Shown here piece after piece: positions 56,277 to 64,000 of a stretch of 64,000 nucleotides of DNA. The stretch spans positions 134,209,241 to 134,273,240 of the forward strand of contig OY282559.1 in the NCBI GenBank assembly GCA_958295665.1. Reading direction: 5' to 3'. Under the pieces are notes generated by a model. That model was not told the DNA's origin, did not search any database, and saw only the letters and a program-made list of their open reading frames with translations. Every line of letters begins with the position of its first letter. Position 1 is the first letter of the stretch. Position numbers and translations under genes: made by a program. The stretch comes from Tipula vernalis. Taxonomy: Eukaryota; Arthropoda; Insecta; Diptera; Tipulidae.

Positions 56277-57926
56277 TTATTTTGGTGGGAAGAGGCGCTG
56301 TAAAGCCAATTTTCCCGCATATCTAGGAGTACCACTTCGTTTTTGCCGGCACCAAGTTTCTTCTAACCCTTTATTATAGGGGTTTTCTTCATCCGCCGTA
56401 ATTCTTAAAGGCGTAGAAATCTGTCTTGTCATTTCCTCTTTTCTTGTTTCATTTTTCTTTTTTTTATTGCTCACTTTAAGATGTGGAGCACATTCGACAG
56501 ATTTTAATAATAGCGCTGTTGTATACCGCAATTTATCAACAAATCTGCCTATTTTTAAATTTAACTCTCCAATTAAATTATTTTTTAGCTGATTAAACCA
56601 GCATTCGACTACTGCGTTAGAGACGAGCTTGTTAACTTTAAATTTTCTCAAAAAAACGGTACTCCACAACGGTAAAAAATTCATATACCTTTTAACTGCA
56701 AAATTTATAAATTCCGCACAATAAAGTTTGTTTTCGGAATGAAGGCCATCTTCAAATTGACTTTCAACTAAGTCAGCTAAGACATTATTTAAAATATTGT
56801 TATATCTTCTATAAAACGGTGTATCCTCTAAATTTGCTTCAGTAAAAATATATAAATAAGTCTCACGATCATCTGGATCCATTGCTGCAGATTTTTCCGT
56901 AGATGTAGGGGGCACAGAACGACTACCACACAATTTGTTTTTTAAAATTTCCGTAAATCTGTTCTGTGCATTCAGAATTTTTTGTTTTGAAATTTGGACA
57001 AACCTAACACACAAAATATTTCAAAATATTCGTCAATTTCTTCCAAATTTTCACTATCAATAATTAAAAACATAATAATCATAATATGTTCTTTTAATTT
57101 ATAAGGACAGTTGTTTATTTTTTGTTTAATTTGTCTAACTATTATTGATGCAAAATGAGCACAGCAAATAAATATTCCACAAATTTTCCCTCTTTTTACT
57201 TTTCCGGTAATATTTTCGAAAGAAGCGTTGAGATATTTTAATATCCATTAAATTCATTTCGTGTAAAATGGAATTGATAAACACCCAGGACCAGTCTGTG
57301 ATGAATATGTTTGGAATATTTAACTTCGGTTTCTGTTGGCGTATTACTTTGTTAAAATCCTTTAAAAATGTTCTCAAGGAATCAACATCATGCTCGCTTG
57401 TAACATATTCTGCCATTGGTATAATAATCCCATTTATTTTAATAACACAGGCATAGTAATAAATCCTGGAAAAATTATGTGTTTTGCAACATTTAGATTT
57501 CCGGACTAAACTACCCATTGCATCGATATGTATTAACATATTTTTTTCAGTCAACAATTTTAGAGCTTATTCTCTAATGAGTGTAACTGCTAATGGGTTT
57601 CTTACCGAGTAAATATATTTATCTTCTGGTGGTTGCATATCAATACGATAAACTAGATCAATTAGTTCACACCCCTTTACTAAGTCTGATAATGCAATTT
57701 TTTCGGATCTGGCTTTACGTAAATTAACAGGTCTAACTATTTCTTGCGTGTTGCCTGATTTAAGAAGTTTTACGTCAACATCTTTAAATTGATTCAAACT
57801 TAATGCGTAAGCATGCTTGTGCAACAATTCGTTTTGTAAATTTTCACGTGCTTTACCTCTAAGTTGGACAAACTCTTTATGTTCTCCGTGGCATTTGATA
57901 TCAGGACCATACGTATAAATCTTCAT
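56277..57926 (-). pseudogene. MULE-type DDE transposase, broken by a stop and frameshifts
   Basis: Frame 57926-57567 (SMKIYTYGPDIKCHGEHK, RARSEKIALSDLV-like region, YRIDMQPPEDKYIY) continues in the same phase after one TAA into frame 57557-57135. The latter holds LIHIDAMGSLVRK (first D), PMAEYVTSEHDVDSLRTFL and IFITDWSWVFINSILHEMN (second D). Frameshifts near 57140 and 57010 pass through FASIIVRQIKQKIN to frame 57014-56277. That frame contains SNAVVECWFNQLKNN, whose E fits the third catalytic residue, followed by a basic tail. The DDE order and the V-E-x-W/F-x-x-x-L-K motif are those of Mutator-like transposases. Confidence 0.78.
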
Positions 57927-58304
57927 TGATTTAAAATTATTAATAATAAATTTAAATTTCTGTCTGTGAACTTTTGTGTATTTGCATTTCCCATATTGAG
58001 TAATAGTTTGGTCCCTTTTGTTTCAGTTTATTGAGCAGAACATTAATACACACGGATGCTTAGCTGCTGTAAATGCCTTTCGAATAGCACATCTGATGTC
58101 TTCGTTTGACCATGACTTTGTCAAATCTATAGAAATACTCATGTAGCCCCGTTGAATCCACTCATTAGGACTGGGTTCATCAATTTCAATTGGCATTTCT
58201 ACTATATTTAATGAACTGTGATTTTCGATATTTGATGTGTTTGTACAATCAAAATTGGGCTGTTTGTTTCGAAATTCCATACCTTCGTTTCCTTCCAAAA
58301 TCAT
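57927..58304 (-). CDS. N-terminal region of the MULE-like coding unit
   Basis: Frame 58304-58023 (93 residues) starts MILEGNEGMEF, contains PIEIDEPSPNEWIQRG and SIDLTKSWSNEDIRCAIRKA and ends FCSIN. Immediately after, in another frame, KRDQTITQYGKCKYTKVHRQ and KFKFIINNFKS lead into the transposase at 57926. The C...H pattern there may be the element's zinc-binding DNA recognition region. The ATG of the 93-residue frame overlaps the junction of the first tandem 184-bp unit, so the repeats lie directly upstream. I do not recognise a family for the 93 residues. Confidence 0.5.
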
Positions 58305-59772
58305 TTATACATATATTCGATATATCATAAGAGATTATGTCAAACATGGTTGTCCTAAATACCCTAATCCCCTACTTTTTTCAAAAGTGAAATATTTTTC
58401 GAATAGATAAGACCTTACGACAACTTAAAATATAGGGCATTTTGGTGACCGCTTCCTAGGATTTTCTCAAGAAAATTCGGAAAATCATTTATACATATAT
58501 TCGATATATCATAAGAGATTATGTCAAACATGGTTGTCCTAAATACCCTAATCCCCTACTTTTTTCAAAAGTGAAATATTTTTCGAATAGATAAGACCTT
58601 ATGACAACTTAAAATATAGGGCATTTTGGTGGCCGCTTCCTAGGATTTTCTCAAGAAAATTCGGAAAATCATTTATACATATATTCGATATATCATAAGA
58701 GATTATTACAAACATGGTTGTCCTAAATACCCTAATCCCCTACTTTTTTCAAAAGTGAAATATTTTTCGAATAGATAAGACCTTACGACAACTTAAAATA
58801 TAGGGCATTTTGGTGGCCGCTTCCTAGGATTTTCTCAAGAAAATTCGGAAAATCATTTATACATATATTCGATATATCGTAAGAGATTATGTCAAACATG
58901 GTTGTCCTAAATACCCTAATCCCCTACTTTTTTCAAAAGTGAAATATTTTTCGAATAGATAAGACCTTACGACAACTTAAAATATAGGGCATTTTGGTGG
59001 CCGCTTCCTAGGATTTTCTCAAGAAAATTCGGAAAATCATTTATACATATATTCGATATATCATAAGAGATTATGTCAAACATGGTTGTCCTAAATACCC
59101 TAATCCCCTACTTTTTTCAAAAGTGAAATATTTTTCGAATAGATAAGACCTTACGACAACTTAAAATATAGGGCATTTTGGTGGCCGCTTCCTAGGATTT
59201 TCTCAAGAAAATTCGGAAAATCATTTATACATATATTCGATATATCATAAGAGATTATGTCAAACATGGTTGTCCTAAATACCCTAATCCCCTACTTTTT
59301 TCAAAAGTGAAATATTTTTCGAATAGATAAGACCTTATGACAACTTAAAATATAGGGCATTTTGGTGGCCGCTTCCTAGGATTTTCTCAAGAAAATTCGG
59401 AAAATCATTTATACATATATTCGATATATCATAAGAGATTATGTCAAACATGGTTGTCCTAAATACCCTAATCCCCTACTTTTTTCAAAAGTGAAATATT
59501 TTTCGAATAGATAAGACCTTACGACAACTTAAAATATAGGGCATTTTGGTGGCCGCTTCCTAGGATTTTCTCAATAAAATTCGGAAAATCATTTATACAT
59601 ATATTCGATATATCATAAGAGATTATGTCAAACATGGTTGTCCTAAATACCCTAATCCCCTACTTTTTTCAAAAGTGAAATATTTTTCGAATAGATAAGA
59701 CCTTACGACAACTTAAAATATAGAGCATTTTGGTGGCCGCTTCCTAGGATTTTCTCAAGAAAATTCGCGAAC
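58301..59772. repeat. eight tandem 184-bp units (amplified inner TIR segment)
   Basis: TCATTTATACATATATTCGA begins at 58301, 58485, 58669, 58853, 59037, 59221, 59405 and 59589, an exact 184-base period eight times over. Units differ by only a few bases (for example GTGACCGC in the first versus GTGGCCGC elsewhere; ATTACAAACATGG in the third). Half of each unit (ATCCCCTACTTTTTTCAAAA to CCTAGGATTTTCTCAAGAAA) is TIR sequence that occurs once at the left end. The array sits upstream of the element genes, which are transcribed away from it. Confidence 0.97.
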
Positions 59773-60038
59773 AAACACGATTAAACACGGGTTTTCGGCC
59801 AGTTTCCCAGTTTGATCTGATTTTATACATTCACCATCAGAATATTTCGCGACATAGAAAAACTGTAAATTTATTTTGTAAGAGTAAATAATCTTAAGCA
59901 TAATTTTTATTATTTCAATATGAATTAAATAAATTCGTAATAACGAAACTTTTACACCAACACATTTAAAAAAACTTAGGACATACTTAGGACAACTTAG
60001 GACAACTTAAGGCAACTTAGGACAAACTTCACGTACGT
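59650..60038. repeat. right TIR of the MULE-like element
   Basis: Reverse complement of 54147-54535. Its inner part is the eighth 184-bp unit; its outer part carries CTTAGGACAACTTAGGACAA units. Confidence 0.93.
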
Positions 60039-60046
60039 AAATAAAT

Positions 60047-60656
60047 TGCGTATGCAGATTGGTTCCAATTACTGAATTCTATTGAAAATTTGACTGAAGT
60101 TGCAGAAACCGTAATAGACCGTTATGATATCGACGAATTGCACCAAAACGTAACAATTTTACTGGATAAAGTTGCTGCTATTCTCGTCACAACAAATCGT
60201 AACATTCTCACCATACTTTTACGTACTTTGCGATTATTGGTTCCAACAAAAGGTAACATTTTCCTTTACAAAAAAAAAACTATAGGGCTTCGCCACCTGC
60301 ACTCATTCTATGCGAAAATTCTATGAAAATTATTTTGTGACATGCAGATACCTATTTAACACATTGAGTGTCACCATAAAAAAGTATTTTCACATTATAA
60401 TCCAATTCAGATACTCACGTTTGCGATTTTAGAACGTAGTAATATCAAAATATTGCAGGCAAAGTGAGAATAATCCAACTTTATGCTTAGCATGTTATCA
60501 GTAACGTGTAACAAACGGTTAGGCACGTAACGGCTGATTGTATTAGTGGGAATATGTATGGTTGTTAATGTGAATACATGTGGGGTCATCGTTAATATCT
60601 CTTTATTTATGTTATTCCATACTCCGCTGCTCCTTGTTGGAATATTCGATCGAGGA
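60047..60656. other. stretch with one open frame of unknown nature
   Basis: A 78-residue plus-strand frame (60090-60326) contains VAETVIDRYDIDELHQNVTI and LLDKVAAILVTTN, helix-prone and free of low complexity. A GGTAACATT word near 60254 could be a splice donor, but nothing else supports a gene. The rest is AT-rich. Confidence 0.3.
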
Positions 60657-60659
60657 GGG

Positions 60660-61418
60660 CTGGGGCGCTATCATGAAATCCGGACGGTAAATTTTAGCGG
60701 TAAGAAACACTTCTATGAAAAATCTAGAATAAATTCAAAAAATGGTCAAAGTTACCCAAGTTAATTTGTATCAAATTGCAAATTTCTGATCGTCATGAAA
60801 ATATGTTTGTCGCATACAAATTTGTCGATAACTTTCACTTATTTGCAATTTTATACTGTAACGGTGACACCTAGTATGAAATAGAATAAGTTAAATTAAT
60901 AGCTCAATGTTTAACTGTACTAAAATGGAATTTTCCATGATAAAATTGTTCTAAACGCTACTCTAACTAGAAAAGTCATGAGCTTTCTAGAAGTTTGGTT
61001 TGTGTATATAAAAAGGCGAACGAAGTCGAATTGGATTATTAGTATTTGGTAAGCGATAGTGTAAAGATTAAAAAGGAATTAAAAAGTGATTTAAAAAGTG
61101 TTTTCGTACGAAATAAAATTTATAAGTGTACAGTAAAATTGTGTGAATAATTTATATAAAGTGATTTTGTGAATTAAAATTAATAAATTGTGTTGTAATA
61201 ATTTTCGTGTAAAAATAAATAAATTCGTTGTTGAAAAATTGAATTGATTTTGTTTTATTCACAATCCAGTGATACGAACCTTGAGTGACAAGGCAAAAAC
61301 GTACCAATACTAAATAACTTGGGTAACTTTGACCATTTTTTGAATTTATTCTAAATTTTTCATAGAATTTTCTATTACCGCTAAAATTTACCATCCGGAT
61401 TTCATGATAGCGTCCCAG
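60660..61418. mobile_element. palindromic MITE (arms ~105 bp) interrupted by a solo LTR
   Basis: 60660-60769 is the reverse complement of about 61307-61418 with few mismatches; shared words include ATCATGAAATCCGGA and AATGGTCAAAGTTACCCAAG. Removing the LTR at 60857-61306 leaves a normal foldback element of about 300 bp with a 90-base loop. No target duplication was clear outside. Confidence 0.88.
60857..61306 (+). repeat. solo LTR, 450 bp, with 4-bp duplication ATAC
   Basis: Starts TGTAACGGTGACACC and ends AAAAACGTACCA (TG...CA). It is flanked by ATAC at 60853-60856 and 61307-61310, the 4-bp duplication size of Ty3/gypsy elements. A TATATAAAAAGG promoter box lies at about 61005-61017. Related diverged copies are at 32012-32574 and up to 18144. 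Confidence 0.85.
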
Positions 61419-61479
61419 ACAGAGAAAACAAAATAAAACATTAAAGCTTTGTTTATGAAGAAATATAGTATAGTTTGTG

Positions 61480-63125
61480 AGTCAACTCTGAGCCAACTTA
61501 ACCAAGGTCAACGAAAGCGTGTGTCGCAATGGCAAGATAAGAGACGAGAAGCATGTGCCAAAAAGTAAGTGTTTACAATGACGTTTCGATTCGCTTTTCT
61601 TCAAAGTTTTTATCCATACCATAATATGTCATGTAACATTTCTTGTTTTAGATATTCAAATTAGGATCCTTTAGCATTGCAGTTCAAGAGGCCCTACGAT
61701 CATAAAGAAAAAAGTAAATTTAAATGTCAAACTGTCAGTATTATGGACCTTATAAAACAAAGGGAATTCTGTATAAGAATAAAGGCAAAGTTCCACAAGA
61801 TCAATTTTTGACACGATTTATTGCACCCTATAGAACACAATAGCATCGCACATCTACATCTGAAAAACATAAACCCCGAAAATTTTCATGTGCCTATTTT
61901 GTGTTAAGTAAAAGGAAGCCGACTTGTGTGTGCAAAAAATTCTTTCAGGCGACATTTTTAATCAATAATCGCCGACTAAATACCATTGCAAAGACGTTGT
62001 ACAATGGAGACATACCCAAGGAAAACCGGGGTAGTGATAGAAAGGCAACAAAACACAGCGCCAAGCGAGAAAAAGTTATCATGTTTTTGAAGTCTATTTC
62101 TGCAAAAGAGAGCCACTACAACAAACAGAAATCTGTTTGCTGTTATTTGTCAAGTGAGTTGAGTATAGCAAAACTACGAAAAATGCATAATAATTCGGTT
62201 GATAAAACACTCAAAGTAAAGAAAAAAAATGCTGGAAAATATTTAATACTTTCAATATTGGATTTTCTTCTCCAGCATCTGATGTTTGTGGAACTTGTTT
62301 CATGCTAAAAAACAAAATAAAATCAGAGAAAGATGAAATGAAGAAACAGGAGTACAGAACTCAGCACAGGGTACATAAATTAAAAGCGAACACATTTTAT
62401 AAATTACTTAAAAAAGATGTACCAAAATCACTAACACTGTGCTTTGACCTGCAACAGGTACAGCCGTTACCTAAATCTCCGATAGGGGATACATTTTATT
62501 TAAGACAACTAAGTCTTTATACAATATGTGTGACTGCAAGGGATACTAAAGACCCTACGTTTTGCCAGTGGCGTGAAGATCAAGCTGGACGTGGATCGGT
62601 GTGTGTAAGTTCAGCATTGGTGAATCATCTAGAGAATATTGAATTTGAAGATGTAGAAACATTGAGATTGTTTTGCGATGGCTGTGGAGGTCAAAACAAA
62701 AATCAACATTTACTTCACAGCTTGATGCTGAACTATATATTTCCCAGTTAGAGGACATAGTTTTTTACCGGCCGATCGAGCCTTCTTTGCCCGCATCGAA
62801 AAAGACTTGAGAAAATTGGCAATTATTACAAAAAAAGATCACTATTATGAAATTTATTCCAAACATGACAATGTAAAGACTATGGGAAATGATTGGCATT
62901 TGTATGATGCCAAGACATTAGGTCAGCAACTAAAACCGATAAATGGTACACAAAACATGATGCGTGTATTTTTTAAAAGATAACAAAATCACCGTCAATG
63001 CTTACTAAAAACCTATGAAAATCTCATATATGAAAGTAATGAAAAGTACATATCGTATTTAAAGAGAGGAAAACTGTTTCCAACAACAATGCCAAGTGTT
63101 GCCTTAGGGAATAAGGATTTCTAAT
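61480..63125 (+). pseudogene. transposon-derived RNase H-like (GGQN-motif, DUF7869-type) protein, pseudogene
   Basis: Exon-like start QRKRVSQWQDKRREACAKK runs to GTAAGTG at about 61566, with a TTGTTTTAG acceptor at about 61651, so one short intron is likely. Later frames read VCKKFFQATFLINNRRLNTI, then SPASDVCGTCFMLKNK after a frameshift near 62260, and LTLCFDLQQVQPLPKSPIGD. RLFCDGCGGQNKNQHLL follows at about 62670. After a +1 shift near 62747 come RGHSFLPADRAFFARIEKDL and KTMGNDWHLYD. The D-x-C-G-G-Q-N block is typical of a widespread arthropod protein family annotated DUF7869 and thought to be mobile-element derived; I cite this from memory. Frameshifts and stops make it dead. Confidence 0.65.
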
Positions 63126-63307
63126 GAGAAAAAGAAAGATATATCTAATTTACTGGTGAAGCAGTTCGGTGAGACATTTCTATAACAACACGACATTTCT
63201 ATGACAAGTTAAAAATGGGAAACTGAATTGAACAGTTTCAAGCTGATCCACTTGTCGAAATTTGTGATTGTTACGAAGAGGACAGTGCTGGTCTAAAGCA
63301 TGCCCGA

Positions 63308-63720
63308 TTAGTGTGTAAATCGGTTTCTTTCTTTCTGAATGATTTTTTCACTTAACGTTAGATGTATTGGTGAATGATCAGAGTTTAAGTCATGACTTTC
63401 ATCTACTTCTACATAATTTACAGATATGTTCTTTATTATGAAGAAACCAGTCAGATCTGGTAGTTTGTTTGGATCAGTTGGCCAGTAGGTTGGTTTTCCA
63501 GTTGAGAGAGCTTCACAACTGCATTTCCTGATAGCTTTTAGGAGTTCTTTACCCTTAGTCGTTGTTAATCTGGATCCCCAGTGGACATTTTTTGCATTAA
63601 AGTCTCCTCCAAGTACAAATCGGTTTCCTAATTTTTTGAGGAACTCGAGATAATCTTTTTCTTTCATTGAACTGTTTTTTCTGGATTTCCGTTGCTCATC
63701 ATTACTTGAGCATACGTTAT
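63308..63720 (-). pseudogene. Jockey-type LINE endonuclease domain
   Basis: The minus frame contains NRFVLGGDFNAKNVHWGSRL (catalytic D and N) and STGKPTYWPTDPNKLPDLTG. It closes with LNSDHSPIHLTLS (catalytic S-D-H), the C-terminal part of the apurinic-type endonuclease of Jockey LINEs. It stops at KIIQKERNRFTH, after which the normal continuation toward RT is absent; sequence of the neighbouring pseudogene follows. The part just before the frame (63670-63720) still reads as Jockey but has stops. Confidence 0.9.
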
Positions 63721-64000
63721 TTTACCAAATTGTCTTTGAGTAGTTTCCGACACTCTACGATTTACTTCGGGTCGGTTCATCCTAACCGCTTGCTTCCTGA
63801 ATAAACTTGGGTTTTTAGCAATCACATTTTTATTTTTGATGTTTTACAGTTCAATGGCAATGCTGCATCCTCTGTAGTTAGCCGGATGGTTTCCTCCACA
63901 GTGAACGCATTTAGGTTGATCATTTTGGGCGTTTACACAATCTTTGGGATGATGTTTACCTAAACATTTGACACACCTGGGTTCCCTATTGAAATATTTT
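63721..64000 (-). pseudogene. Jockey-type ORF1 (gag-like) C-terminal part with CCHC knuckles
   Basis: From the window edge the minus strand reads FNREPRCVKCLGKHHPKDC, then CVHCGGNHPANYRGC, two zinc knuckles of the Jockey ORF1 nucleic-acid-binding region. A stop follows SIAIEL at about 63844, after which the same frame continues VIAKNPSLFRKQAV and QFGKITYAQVM, normal ORF1 tail. ORF1 is upstream of the endonuclease on the same strand, as in an intact LINE. The element runs off the right edge. Confidence 0.85.

Larger units (their letters stand above)
54147..60038 (-). mobile_element. MULE-like DNA transposon carrying a Ulp1-type protease, with amplified TIR segment
   Basis: Long inverted repeats start ACGTACGTGAAGTTTGTCCT at 54147 and end with its reverse complement at 60038. 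Both ends are flanked by AAATAAAT (54139-54146 and 60039-60046), an 8-bp duplication. The 5.9 kb interior encodes, on the minus strand, a DDE transposase and a Ulp1-like cysteine protease. The outer TIR segments contain repeated GTCCTAAGTT words. An inner portion of the right TIR is present as eight tandem copies. The gene set resembles Mutator-like elements; an 8-bp rather than 9-bp duplication is slightly unusual for them. Confidence 0.9.

Noticed and set aside
58301..59772. CRISPR-like array because of regular repeats
   Set aside because: Units are full-length 184-bp tandem repeats without unique spacers, inside a eukaryotic transposon.

Overview
This 64 kb window looks like transposon-rich, AT-rich DNA from an insect genome. 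The evidence is the mixture of element families: Ty3/gypsy, copia, BEL/Pao, Jockey and I-type LINEs, several IS630-Tc1-mariner elements, PIF/Harbinger, a MULE carrying a Ulp1-type protease, and a RAG1/Transib-like DDE transposon. The copia copy has a primer-binding site matching the internal initiator-tRNA-Met site used by Drosophila copia. Splice sites are eukaryotic in type. I cannot name a species. I found no tRNA, rRNA or CRISPR, and only one plausible host exon (27350-27475, minus).

Layout. 1-2903 is a decayed gypsy gag-pol on the minus strand running off the left edge, followed by a (TA)n tract. 3455-3720 is a Tc1 relic. 7921-12254 is a complete copia insertion (two LTRs, TSD GATGC, PBS, PPT) with a broken gag-pol. 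A second fragment of the same copia family lies at 14170-14710. 15120-16500 is a degenerate CTCAAC repeat field. 18470-22860 holds mariner and BEL/Pao relics and short degenerate repeats. 22990-26894 is a second gypsy, split by a 5'-truncated LINE. 28532-29508 is a tandem/inverted repeat. 33789-34620 is a small Harbinger element with matching ends and a TAA duplication. 35159-37989 is an I-type LINE sitting inside a GTTGAG repeat field. 40490-40990 is a mariner relic.

The most complete coding elements are in the right half. 41814-45112 is a 3.3 kb DNA transposon with ~290-bp TIRs; its RAG1/Transib-like transposase is broken by only one in-frame stop. 46080-48392 is a gypsy copy carrying a large inverted duplication of its integrase N-terminal domain. 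50074-52822 is a TIR transposon with a gypsy fragment nested in its transposase. 54147-60038 is a 5.9 kb MULE-like element with an AAATAAAT duplication, a DDE transposase followed in the same frame by a Ulp1-like cysteine protease, a 79-bp-arm hairpin, and eight tandem 184-bp copies of part of its right TIR lying upstream of its genes. It may have split a Jockey LINE whose pieces lie at 52940-54140 and 63308-64000. 60660-61418 is a palindromic MITE with a solo LTR inserted in it, and 61480-63125 is a transposase-like pseudogene with a GGQN motif.

Almost every gene here belongs to a mobile element and nearly all are broken, so there is no host pathway to reconstruct. The value of the window lies in the nested insertion history and in the unusual architecture of the MULE/Ulp1 element and the RAG1-like transposon.
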